Below, one piece after another: positions 47,578 to 58,289 of a stretch of DNA of 64,000 bases. Positions within the stretch are counted from its first letter, which is position 1; the number at the start of each line of letters is the position of its first letter. The position numbers were made by a program, and so were the translations under genes. The notes below the pieces were generated by a model, which was not told where the DNA came from, searched no databases, and saw only the letters and a list, made by a program, of their open reading frames with translations. This DNA comes from Melampsora larici-populina 98AG31 (Eukaryota > Basidiomycota > Pucciniomycetes > Pucciniales > Melampsoraceae): the NCBI RefSeq assembly GCF_000204055.1, contig NW_006768787.1, forward strand, positions 736,309-800,308. Reading direction: 5' to 3'.

Positions 47578-48643
47578 TTGCCTCTAGAAAGGCCTATGCA
47601 AGTGACATACCAGCATCATAAGCACCACGTAACGAGTCCCACCAATAACAAAAATTCTAACATCTTCGATGATGATCATGGAAGATTGACATGTATGTCT
47701 GCCCCACTGGTGTTGTCCCTTTCAGAGTTGAATCAGCTCTTTATTCTCTCTGAAATGAAATATAGAGCCCTTTGAAAGACTGGACTCAAATGAATTACAA
47801 AGCCCATGAAAAGGCTGATCAAAATTTCGAGATCATCCTAACCTGTTCGAACAGCGTGACGTCCTCACTTGAGCCCAAGGTCATCTCTTGGTTATTGAGA
47901 TCTTTAATTGGTCAGGGATCCAACATCATTCAACGTTTATCTCCAACTTTTGTCCCAATGACTGACGCTTTTTCACAACATCAGTCTGCATAATGATACC
48001 AGCTTTCAGTGACCACATGCACCACGCCCTCATTCCGGAGCTGCGGGCCCTGGCGTTCCATGACCGAGTACCAACTTCACCAGCGGTACAAGTCAATACA
48101 CCTCAGCGCACCGGTCGTTTTAGGATTTATGTCCAAGGAGCCCTAGAACAAGGATTCTACCATAATATTGAGGATGGAATCAGTCAGCATTTAGAAACTT
48201 ACAGATTCCTCAACACCCTCGAGCTTGAAGCAATATCCGACACAATCAACACTCTAGAAGACGAGATTCATGACATCGGTGTCACCCTCAGCGAGTCTCA
48301 AGATGCAATTGCATACGTTCCAATGTTGTTGCGTTCACGTGACCCAGAAGTTGTTCCCCACCACCAGCTTTACAAAAGACAGCTCAAAATTTCGCGTAAA
48401 AAATATAAACGATTTATGCGTACACTTGACCGTTATCATAAGGAAATTGCAAATCTTAGGGCAATTCATTCCCAGGAGAGGTGAGTAGCTAAACAAAAAA
48501 TACATGTGTACACTTTTTATCTAGGGTGATGATGCTGACTTGATACACGTTCTCCCTCTTTTTACTGCATCAAAACCAGCAAACGCACCTGTGATTTTGA
48601 GGATTCTGAAGCTGGATTGGGCTCTACAACCGAATCAACTTGA
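47578..48643 (+). CDS. helical protein of unknown function
   Basis: Frames at 47578-47775, 47772-47990 and 47993-48480 follow one another with small shifts that may be short introns or frameshifts. The last exon pair is clear: donor GTGAGT at 48481, acceptor AAACCAG at 48579, ending at TGA 48641-48643. A conserved-looking block reads PKVISWLLRSLIGQGSNIIQ; the C-terminal half is a coiled coil (LELEAISDTINTLEDEIHDI). The plan resembles the gene at 1208-2058 outside the element. It lies between the two inverted paralogues. Confidence 0.45.
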
Positions 48644-49645
48644 CTGAGAAATTATTTGATCTTGATGACTTTAGTTGATTTGAGTTGAAAAACCCCAAGC
48701 ACTAGGAGGGGACTTATTAAGTTCGACTAGATCTACACACTCTTTTATGTTTGGATTGAGATCACCAGCGTCTCAGCCAATTGATGGTCTATAAATTGGG
48801 CTTGAACAAATGTGTAGAATCCTCAGAGGGAATAGAAGGCTCGAATTTTCTTTATCATCAAATCTCCACATATTTGCTTTGTTTGTCCACCAAATCTCAT
48901 TTCGAACCCATTACACCTTACAGAAGAGCACCACCACGCCAAGCTTTGAATAAGATGATTGTTCATTATCTTGTAACATGCAACACAAGACAAACAGACA
49001 AAGAGAAAAAGATAAGGAACTAATGAAAACTATTACTTAGTACTTGATGTATTTGATACGTAATTTGATGACCATCTAACAATCTTGAAGGTTCGCCAAA
49101 TGAACTTCTGGGTTATACTTTTGATCCTCGAACAAATGTGCATTTCAATACTCTGAAAGGCGCAGCTTTACCCAGATATCAACGTGCAAGGCAAAAAATC
49201 TGGTAGATGCGCGTATATACTAAGTCAGACTGAGTCATCCAAACACACAACAAATATTACTATTGTATCTTCGTACATGCCTCAGGGAGAATCTGCAAAG
49301 TTTATGAGGTGACTTAGGAATAACATGGAAATCTGATTATTACATGCGAGTAAGCTATGAACAAGGTTCGAGATGCTTACGTGTTGAAGTTCCCTGCTTA
49401 GCATTGTCGTTGGCTGCCTCATTTACCTCACACATAAAGTCAAGTCTGGGTCTTTGTTCCCCTCAACAATTTCAATTGTCTCAATTTCACCGTCACCGTT
49501 TCGTTTCTTACCTTTCCTCTTCAAAATCTAAAATTCTTCTCAATTCTTCAGTTCGTAACTCCTTGTTCGAACTTCGAAATTACTACGTTTTTTTCCGTTG
49601 CTTCTAAATCCAACAACCAATTTTTTTTCGCCTCTTTCATTTCAA
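48644..49645. other. gene-free stretch
   Basis: No supported gene; short frames near 48781-49020 and 49344-49607 lack motifs. It should include the promoter of paralogue 2. Confidence 0.45.
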
Positions 49646-51465
49646 ATGAGTTCTTCATTGTCACAAGAAAGCAATATAGAGATCATACCACTGGTACCGG
49701 ACACTGTCATCCACATCAAACCTAGATCTCCTCAATCTGTTCGATGCAAGACCGAGCTCAACGAAGCATTGAAAGGGAAAGAAGATTACACGAAGGTACA
49801 TTTGTATGCCAAGCCGTGTTCCAGATGCGTCAGGACTACTCGAATCTGTGTGACCATCCCCAGCAAATCCCTCAAGTGACGAGACTGCAAGGCCTTGAAG
49901 GTAGTTTGTGACGTCAATGGAGAGGAGTCTACCCAATTCATGTGGATGCAAAAAAAAGATGGAAAGCTCTATCCGGATTCGAAATTCGATTAAGATCACC
50001 AAACTTTGGCTTCGAGCACTTGTCTTCCTGAGGATCTCTCCCTGTTGGCGCCGGAGGATGAAGCTAGGGTTGATGATTGGTCAACAATGACACAAGGTAG
50101 GTTACCATCCTTCGATTGTGTTTTCTTGGAGATGCGTGTTCGGGAGAAACATGATGAGCTAATTGATGTTTCTTCTTAGATCTCGAATTGCTCGCTGCCA
50201 CTGCACGACAAGATTTCGGCGTGGAAAAACCTTTGAGTCGAAGCCCGGGGTCAAGAATCATACAGGATGATCTCAGAGCCGGCGCATACCTTCAAGATGT
50301 GATGGGATGGCAGCGAAGCCTTCAGGCACCACCCTTCCAACCACCACCTGGTTGGGATCCCAACCCAAACAAACCATCACCTCCTAACCCAAGCGAACCA
50401 CCACCCTTCCAGCCACGACCTTCGAACGCAAGCCCAGGTCCATTGAAAAAGAGACATGTGGAGGATTCCGCTAGCTCTGAAGAAGATTATCAACCAAAAA
50501 GAAGGATCAGAATCAAACTTCGTAGTCCCGTATCAGAGGAGGACGACCAACCCTCACCCCCTGCACCTCATCGCATGCCTCATGCCTCCCATCTCCGATC
50601 ATCTCAACACACATCCTTGGATCCTCCTCGATCCCTGCCTACGCCTTGGATTCGACCCGCTCACGCTGCTCCGGTAGACCGCCTTTCAAACCTCAGAACA
50701 ACTTGACGCGCGTCTGCTGCTCCGACACCCTACCTTTCAAACCTAGAAACGGCTTGACGCGCGTCCGCTGCTCCCGAACCTACCCTTTCGAACTCAGGGA
50801 CTGCTCAACACGCTTCCGCTGCTCCTGCACCCTCCATTTCAAACTCAGGGACTGCTCGACGTGCTTACCGGGCTCCTGCACCCCCTCTTCCGAACTTAGG
50901 GACATCTCGAATCGCTTCCCCGGCCCCTCCAACCTCTGTTTTGCCTCAAACCTCACAAATCCCACTATTCCGATCTTCACCAATGGAAGAGGGGGGACAA
51001 AGCGATGAACAAGTCCAACTTCCTCATGACAACTCGAGACAATGCGACCAACAAGTCCAATCTGAAGAGAGACACGCCGCAGAACATGGACAACGTGTAA
51101 AGGATGATACAAGATTAAACAAGCCAGAGCATGAACTCTCTCTCAAACCTGAATTTTTACAGGGTTTACAAAACAAAAAGACTGGGAGCGACCAGGGTGA
51201 GGATCAAGACTCAGATGATAGCTCTATAGACTGGGGTGAAGCCAAGCCCAACACGTTTGATGGTCAGTTGGTGGGGGAGCAGATGAAGAAGAATGTAAAA
51301 GATATGATGAAGTTCATGGCAGGTAAAATGGTGGATATTGCTGCTTTTATCCCAGCTGGTAATAATTTCAATAATTTCATGACTATACGTAGGGAGATTC
51401 AAGATAAGTGGAAGAAATATAAGGAAGATGTGAATGAGGCCCTCAAGCCTTTACAAAACCTATAG
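49646..51465 (+). pseudogene. Cys-cluster protein (paralogue 2), with several in-frame stops
   Basis: ATG 49646 (MSSSLSQESNIEIIPLVP). The Cys cluster is better kept than in paralogue 1 (KPCSRCVRTTRIC, then DCKALKVVCDV), a spacing that suggests zinc binding. TGA at 49877-49879 and TAA near 49991 interrupt exon 1; an intron near 50096-50179 follows. Exon 2 is Pro-rich (PPPFQPRPSN) then basic (PKRRIRIKLRS), then a tandem array of 18-residue units (RASAAPxPxLSNxxTA). At the equivalent array position the codons read TGA (50704), TGA (50755), CAA, CGA, CGA, which directly supports CGA-to-TGA decay. The C-terminal domain (WGEAKPNTFDGQLVGEQMKK) matches paralogue 1 and is intact to TAG at 51465. Confidence 0.65.
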
Positions 51466-52200
51466 ATTGGATTTTCAATTTACTTCTTGTTTTCAAAAAA
51501 ATACTCCTTAACTTTTTTCGAAATATCTACTAACTTGATTTCAAAAACGACTTGTTTTCCAAAAAAATATCTACCAACTTGTTTTCAAAAAATGACTTGT
51601 TGTTCAAAAAAAAATTATTTACTTGTTTTCAAAAAGTCTACTGACTTGATTTCAAAAAAGACTTATTTTCGAAAAAAAAATTACTTGTTTTCAAAAAGAA
51701 ATTCTACTTGTTTACAAAAAAATCTAATTACCTGTTTTTTAAAAATTGTTAGCGGTGTTGGTGTCATCTTTGCGTTTTGAATTTTATCAAATATCGAAAT
51801 CAAATCCCTCAACACTGTCCAAGGTATTTTTTTGTGCTTCTTGTCATTTGTTTCCTCGTACCATCAGGTACTTTTTGGTCTCACTTTTTCAATGAGTAAA
51901 TCTACTTATCTTCAAGAAAGAAATTCTAATTGTTTGCAAAAATAGTCTAATTACTTGTTTTTAAAAAAATGTTGGTGGTTCGTCTATTGGTGTCGTATTT
52001 GTGTTTTTTATCCTGTCGAATTTCAAAATCCAAGGTTTTTTGTGCTTCTTATGATTTGTCTTCTCGTACCATCAGGTACTTTTTTTGTCTCACTCGCGCC
52101 ACCACATTAGAATTTCTCAGGCTCTTTAACACAAGCAAGCTTTAAAATGACTGTGAGAACGCAGAATGACAAGTTTGTTTGTCCCCTTGTCAAAATTTTG
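51466..52200. repeat. low-complexity tract
   Basis: Degenerate units of the type TACTTGTTTTCAAAAAA repeat from about 51485 to 51975. A TCGTACCATCAGGTACTTTT segment occurs twice (51857 and 52063), so part of the tract is a direct duplication. No gene. Confidence 0.65.
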
Positions 52201-52204
52201 CGGA

Positions 52205-52335
52205 GCATAACTTATTTCAAACTTCAAAATTTTGATGTTCGAACTTGAAGTTGAACCTCGAAGTTCGAAGTTTGAAGTTCAAAGCTCAAGTGCAAGTTCA
52301 AACTTCGAGTCCATTCTGGTAGTTCAAAGTTTGGA
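52205..52335. repeat. right subterminal AAGTTCGAA array
   Basis: Words such as GTTCGAACTTGAAGTTG and CGAAGTTCGAAGTTTGAAG cluster just inside the right terminal repeat, mirroring 13949-14005. Confidence 0.7.
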
Positions 52336-52489
52336 GCTTTGGTTTTTATAGTGTAGGTATGAGGGACGCAATGAGTGCACGAGAGTCCATTTACCGCACT
52401 GCTATGACAAACTCGCCAGCGGAGGATTTGCTACCTCAAATTTATTCACAGACCATGTGAATGATCAAAGGAAATCCTTACGCAAGAGT

Positions 52490-53263
52490 CCTAGAACTAG
52501 GCACCACATATTTCCTGAGGTCGCGAATTTAGAAGGCAATATTTGGAGAACACAAATCCTTTCAATAGGTGTCTTTTCCCCCGACCATCTCCTCAGTACT
52601 GATTTCACAAAGACTCCCTTTCCTCTATTCACCATTCTTTTCTAATTCTGAAGACTCTCAGTCTTTGTAAACTCGGACTTATTTTTTGATTTTTTTAAAT
52701 CTAATTTTATAAGTGGTTAAATACCGTCCAAAAGAGATTCTAGTGTTCGAGAATAGCACCGAATTAAAAGAGAGAGTGCAAAGACAACACCAAAGTTGGT
52801 TCGGAAGCTGGAATTAAATCGGGTACGCAGGTCCGAATTTGGTTCGGACCTGGGATTATATCGGGTACACAGGGGATTGGATCGTACCAGAAACACCGAA
52901 GTGAAATCCCCGGGAGGATTGAATCGGGACCAAATGGCCGATCTTTAGTTGGTCAAAAAGTATGCGATGGGATGGTTTCATCGCAGCTATGGTTGAGTCG
53001 GATGAGCACTTTGCGAGTAGCCATCGCGCCTCAAGGGACTGAGGCTCAGTCGGTTGATATACATCCACTTCGACATTGCAACTGAGTCTCATCGGATGTG
53101 CCAAACCGTGTCTGGATTGGACTGAGGAATCAGTCGGGTCTTTCAGATCCGGTTTGACATTGCAAATCAACCGTATCGCACATCTCGGCCCCAAATCTGA
53201 TTTGGAACACCGTTCCCAATATGACATCAGAATGGACGTTCCGACGCGAATTTCTTGGCGGTG
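52490..53263. repeat. right terminal inverted repeat of giant element
   Basis: Reverse complement of 13028-13955, shorter by the left-only stretch. The outer roughly 480 bp are nearly identical to the left copy. The open frames on both strands here are repeat shadows. Confidence 0.85.
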
Positions 53264-53443
53264 TGTGTTTGTATTACTAATGTACCATTTAAAGCTATTA
53301 CAACTTATCACATTACAGATTGTACCATTTGAACCTATAAAACATGTTTTCTTTTGTATCAAAATATTTGTAATGGATAGAAAATGAGAGAAACAATTAG
53401 ATAAAAAACGATTTCACTATTCATATCAAGAAAAACTATTTGA

Positions 53444-54967
53444 CTATTCATAGTCTGCTAAAACCCCCGCCTCTTCTTTCAACCAGTTCCAGCGGTGATC
53501 TTCATGCATGTGACAGAAAAAGGAAGCCGTATCATCATCTTTGAGTTTACTGGCAACTTGGTTGATGTGATATGGCTTGAGCTCAGTTGCCATCTCTGAA
53601 TTGAATATCTTCATAGCCTCTTCTCGTTTTGGATGTTGATCTAGTTTAATCTTTGCTATGCTGATCTTATCACTTTTGTTCTTCTCTGCCAACTGGATGG
53701 CTTGATCCATTGAATTAGCTACAAGTTTTGGGCCCGTTGAGCGTGATTGTACTGATCCTGAACGCTTTGTTTACTGCGCACGAACTTCAACTCGGGGGTT
53801 TCGTCCTTGTCCTCTTCATCTTCAACAGGCTTCTTAGCGAGCTTTGCTTGAGTGCCCTATACATGTATCAAAAGGAAATATGAAGTACAAGTCAGTACAA
53901 TGATCAATAAACTATGGATACAAACCAATTACGTACCTTGCCCTTCTGCCTTTTTAAAGGAGGTGGAAGTCGATCACCCTCGGATTCAGTATTCGATTTG
54001 GATTGTTGATAGCCTGGAGAAGACTTCTCACTCAACTCGTGATCTAAGGAAAATGTAGATCAGATCATTGGATTGAGCTGAGCTGAGCTGATGGTGATGA
54101 AGTTAATGAAACCAATACCTTCTTTGCCATCATTATTAGCGGGTGGAGGGGTAGGTGCGCCTTTTTGTTTCTTGCTCTGTGTCCCAAAACCTTCATCTCC
54201 GTTGGCTCAAAGATTTTTTTCAGGCATAATTTGAGATACCGCTTGATATTGTGGAAACCCAGAGTTCTTGATAGGAATTGCATCACTATTTCCAGACTTA
54301 AGTTTAACAGTAAGCAGAATAAGTTGAGAGTAAGAAACAATAAAAGATAATTAAAGAAATGATTTACCTTCTTGATCCATTCATCCCACCAGTCCTTCGT
54401 AGCTTTAACTGTTCCAGTCGTGTCATCAGTTCCCGGAGCACCTGAAGAGTCTTTGATCTTATCGAACGCCTTGCATGTAGTCTTGAGCTGAGTTGGAGAT
54501 TGTACAGAACAAAGTTGAATCGACAGAATCAAGATTGTATGAGGAAGAAGTAAGAAAAAAGAAGAACGAAAGGAAGAAGGAAGAAGAAGGAAAACAAACC
54601 TTCTGCATGTGATTTTTAAATCGTGTTAATTTTTGATTTGTTTTAAATTTTGTGTTGTAGTTCTCACACACGATCTTCCAGGCGTCCGACTTGATTCCAC
54701 CATCGTTCGCTTTACCAATTGCAATTTGCTGTGCATATTCTTCGATGAAGAAAAGGGACTCTCGGAGAGTCCACACACCACCAGTACTATCTTCAGCTCC
54801 TTCTTTCTTCTTATCTTCCTTCTTCTTTTCATTTGATTTTTTCTCTGATTTTGATTTTGATTTTTTTGATTTTTTTTTGATTTGACTACGGGTTTCTTTG
54901 ATGTTGATGGCTTGATGATTGATTCCTTGTCACTGCTGGTGGCTGATTCCTCATTATCGCTGGACAT
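53444..54967 (-). pseudogene. Harbinger Myb/SANT-like DNA-binding partner; frameshift and in-frame TGA
   Basis: ATG 54967 (MSSDNEESATSSDKES). A Lys-rich stretch is followed by the Myb/SANT-like domain: VWTLRESLFFIEEYAQQIAI, SDAWKIVCENYNTKF, LTRFKNHMQK, then after an intron LKTTCKAFDKIKDSSG and WWDEWIKK, a full Myb_DNA-bind_3-type pattern. Later exons are low complexity (PTPPPANND) and end with a helical C-terminus (MDQAIQLAEKN) at 53444. The Lys-rich part and the Myb domain are in different frames; the shift maps to a run of nine A (T9 at 54870-54878 on plus). TGA at 54207-54209 (minus) interrupts exon 3. This protein normally binds element ends and helps import and position the transposase. 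It is convergent with the transposase at 11.8-12.9 kb once the giant insert is removed. Confidence 0.75.
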
Positions 54968-55332
54968 CTTGATGTCGAAGAGTTTTTGATCGAGTAGAAA
55001 GGTGGTGATGGAGGAGTGAAAGGCAAAGGACAAGCGTGGTGTAGATTGAGGTAAAGGGTTTTGTAGATCGTACAAGTTATGGTGTTATACAGAAAAGTAT
55101 GGTTTTGTAAAGTTTTGTACGGTGGACGTGGACTTGTCCATTTTCATCAAAAAGATAGAAAGTGATTTCTATGATGAGAATCAGCTAAAAGCTAATTCTC
55201 AAAATCGCGACAAAAATCGATTTTTTTAAGCATTCTACGATTTATAGAATGTGTGAAATTAAGAAATTGAACACATTCTGTAGAATGCCATTTTTGGACT
55301 TCACAAAAAGCGATTTCTGGTCAGAAATCGCT

Positions 55333-55350
55333 TAAGTGAACGCGCTCTAA
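55333..55350. repeat. Harbinger right end: TIR plus TAA duplication
   Basis: TAAGTGAACGCGCTC at 55333-55347 is the perfect inverse of the left end, then TAA at 55348-55350. Confidence 0.9.
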
Positions 55351-55670
55351 ATGCTTTCTGCCACTTTTGACCACTTTCAAGACTACGATTCTGAAATTGA
55401 CTGCTTGGTTGGCACTTTGGCACAGTTATTACATGAAAATTCCAAAAATCAAGTTTTGTGTTTACAAAATTCACAAATTCAAACAAACACAAAACACAAA
55501 ACCTATTCTGTCCCGCAAGTCAACTGTAGTAATGCACAACTACTGCTTCCATTGCATTGGAAGACACAAAACCTAATCATAATTTCAAGAACTCATCAAC
55601 CGCAGCCAACATTCACATTTAACTTGAACTGTCACTTTGACACAAGTTATGCAATCGATTATTCCTTGTC
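55351..55670. repeat. repeat R, right half
   Basis: Continues the sequence cut at 11460; matches the reverse complement of 58605-58290 closely, ending near GACACAAGTTA. The open frames here (for example from 55351) are shared with the inverted copy and are not recognised proteins. Confidence 0.85.
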
Positions 55671-57152
55671 AAATCTCCCACTCTTATCTTTGTTTCTTCT
55701 CATCATTCTTGGACAAATAGAACTTCTGATTCCATCTTACACCCTATTCTTCAGCAAGCTCATGACAACAAATGCACAGCACAATCCATCTCAGACAACA
55801 TCTGGCAAAGTCATCAAATTGAGATCAGTGTTTGAACCATCTGCCAAGACATTGAGGCACGGGGCTTGGAACACCCTTCACTACAGTTGATACTATAGTC
55901 AAAGCTACAATAGAATATTATTAAGAAAGTACTAAACTGAACAGATGGAAACAAAGGCCCGGACTACAGTAGATGAGAGCTGTACATCATGCAACTTTTG
56001 TTACTTCTGGTATTTTTACAGAGCACTCCTATCAGCCTTATAAGCAGCCCCCTTGACAGCAAGATTTTGCTTCTTGGCTTCAAATTGGTGTTTTTCCGTC
56101 TGTCGGGAAAACAGATGGGTGTAAGTATTGATTACCTTTCCCCCCCTCAAACAGATGTAACATCTCATCTGCAGTTACAGATGAAGGCAGATATTAATGA
56201 AATGGTACCTTGATTGCATTGCATTTTTTGGGTAGTATATTTGAAGTGACTTGGTAAAAAATTGTATTAGTGTGAGTATCAATTACCTGCTCTCACCTTG
56301 AACAGATGTAAAACCTGACCGTGATAGCACAACCTGGCTGTAGACAATGATGGAACCAGATGTCAGCATAATGAGCATGCTTCAGCATGATCACCCACAT
56401 AGAGAAGAGATGGAAAGGAAGATCCAGGACTTGTTGATATGTGAATCAAGAGGCTAGACTGGTACTCGGGGCTACCCACAATCACCTATTCTTACCCCTA
56501 AAGAGTTCACATATCCTCAAGCACTAGGTCTATCCCTCCACCCCCTCAACATGAGATGATCATCTGAAGATAAGATGGAAGGAAATAATTAAAACCATTA
56601 TACCTGGATGGATACACTTGCCTTGAAGGATGGAATTTTTGAAGTGACGAGGAAAACTGAATTATTGTTGGGATAATTCTGCTCCAAGATGGCCCCAGAT
56701 CTTATAGCAAACAGGCTCCAGGCCAGCTTGTGGTTTGCTTATAATCACATGATCACATGTGTTTGAATATATGGAAGCATGGCCAGAATGTGGGTAGAAC
56801 AGGTCATGTGACCTGTTGCGGACACTGCATTGGCTAAATGATAGACTTATTCAAAATCCAAATTTGGATCAATGAGTCATAAAGCAAATAACAATAGATG
56901 TAGAGAAATTTCAATCAAAGCACACAATTAAAGATATCAATGACTCATAAATCATTTACACGCAGGATACCAAGCCTGTTGGCTGGCTAGGTAGTCACCT
57001 AGCCACCGAGTGACCAACTGGGGCGAGCGGAGAATGGAGCACCCAAGCAGGCTTGGTGGTCTGTTTATTAGACTTTGACCACCTAGACTGCTCGGTGGCT
57101 GAACTTTAATAGATAGACCACCTAGTCCACTAGGTGGCTAAGGGTCCTATTG
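55671..57152. other. centre of the inverted-repeat structure, gene-free
   Basis: No supported gene. Two diverged direct copies of a GTATTGATTACC...CAGATGTAA segment lie near 56118-56165 and 56276-56310. CTAG-rich palindromic sequence begins near 56970. Confidence 0.45.
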
Positions 57153-57998
57153 CCTCAGTCAATCACTGAGTGATCAACTGAGGCAAGAAGTAGACAGAAC
57201 ACCTAGGGGGCTAGGTGGTCTGTCTATCAAAGTTTGACCACCTGGACTGTTAGGTGGTCACACTTTAAAAGATAGGCAATCTAGCTCACTAGGTGGCTAA
57301 GGTTCCTAGCTAGCCTATTTCCTCAGTCGATCACTCAGTGATTGACTGGGCAGATAGGCTACCTAGCCATCTTGTGGGCTAGATGGCTAGATGGCTAGCT
57401 AGATAGCTAGCCTATTGCCCCGGTCGATCACTCAGTGATTGACTAGGCGGATAGGTTACCTAGCGATCTTGCGGGCTAGATGGCTAGCTAGATAGCCTAT
57501 CGCCCCAGTCAATCACCCAGTGATTGACTGGGAAGATAGGTTACCTAGCCATCTTGTGGGCTAGATGGCTAGCTAGCTAGCCTATTGCCCCAGTCAATCA
57601 CTCAGTGATTGACTGGGCGGATAGGCCACCTAGCAAGCTAGGAGGCTGGCTAGCTAGCTAGGTAAGGGGCTACCTAGCTAGCCTATCTCCCCAGTCGATC
57701 ACTGGGTGATTGACTGGGGAGATAGAACACCTAGCCACCTAGCGGGCTAGCTGGCTAGGTAAAGAGCTAGGTAAGAGGATAGCTGGAAAGCTAGCTAGCT
57801 AGCCTAATGCTGCAGTCAATCACTGGGTGAGTGACTGTGGCAATACATAGACAGGCCACCTAGGTAGCTAGGTGGTCTGTCTATTAAACTTCAACCACCT
57901 AGCAGTCTAGGTGGGTGAGGTTTAACAGATAGGCCACCTAGCTACCTAGTTGGCTAGGTAGCCTATTGCCACAGTCAATCACTCAGTGATCGAATGGG
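57153..57998. repeat. hairpin satellite: eight CAGTCAATCACTNAGTGATTGACTG-type palindromes in CTAG-rich spacers
   Basis: Near-perfect 24-30 bp palindromes (12-nt arms such as CAGTCAATCACT around one base) are centred at about 57170, 57336, 57434, 57518, 57603, 57704, 57826 and 57983. Spacers are dominated by CTAGCTAGC and CCTAGC words, themselves palindromic. Several copies carry paired variants in both arms (for example CACTC/CAGTG versus CACCCAGTG or CACTGGGTG), though some, such as GTCGATCAC opposite GTGATTGAC, break pairing. Confidence 0.9.
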
Positions 57999-58289
57999 AC
58001 GTAGCTATGAGCTAGCTGTCAGCTAAATTCTACAAAAGGGTTCCTTCAATGTAAGGCTTAGACTAAATAATACGTACAATGATTGTTCATAAAGTTTCAA
58101 ATGGCTCTGTTTCAATAAAGCTAAGGACTATCTATTGAGATACATTCAAGCCGTGAGTTAGTACTTCCCTTTTTGAAGTGTGGAATCTACCTGAAAAGAG
58201 TACTCACTAGATATGTAAAAACCTCGATTCTTCTCCAGATAGGTACTAAGGTACACTTATCTCTGGTAAGGTTGTAAGCCCTACTAATC

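Larger units (their letters stand above)
13028..53263. mobile_element. giant CACTA/EnSpm-like transposon with cargo, 40.2 kb
   Basis: Inverted repeats start sharply with CACCGCCAAGAAATT at 13028 and end with the complement at 53263; sequence outside differs on the two sides. TGT flanks both ends (13025-13027 and 53264-53266), and CACTA elements make 3-bp duplications. A Tnp2-type transposase, the CACTA hallmark, is encoded at 41.6-45.0 kb. Arrays of AAGTTCGAA-type words lie just inside both terminal repeats, resembling the subterminal motif arrays of plant En/Spm. The element lies between the convergent Harbinger genes. Cargo includes TET-like, SUN, TPR-J, coiled-coil and membrane protein genes. 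The weakest point is that a 3-bp duplication can arise by chance and no empty site is in the window. Confidence 0.7.
11464..55347. mobile_element. PIF/Harbinger element split by a 40-kb nested insertion
   Basis: Ends are a perfect 15-bp inverted repeat (11464-11478 and 55333-55347) flanked by TAA on both sides. Joining the flanks gives a sequence equal in length to the uninterrupted repeat copy at 58603-58624, which lacks the insert. TAA/TTA duplication, a DDE nuclease of the DDE_Tnp_4 type at the left end and a Myb/SANT-like protein at the right end are diagnostic of PIF/Harbinger. Removing 13028-53263 and one TGT leaves about 3.6 kb with two convergent genes, a normal Harbinger size and layout. 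The alternative reading is one 43.9-kb Harbinger that captured all the cargo; the second pair of inverted repeats at 13028/53263 argues against it. Confidence 0.85.

Noticed and set aside
11464..55347. A single 43.9-kb giant Harbinger with all genes as its cargo
   Set aside because: The second pair of long inverted repeats at 13028/53263 with its own flanking triplet, and the normal 3.6-kb size left after removing it, favour nested insertion. It is not fully excluded.
55351..55890. 179-codon frame with similar minus-strand frames at 58340-58746
   Set aside because: Lies in repeat R; no recognised protein, composition like non-coding AT-rich DNA, and the two frames reflect the duplication.
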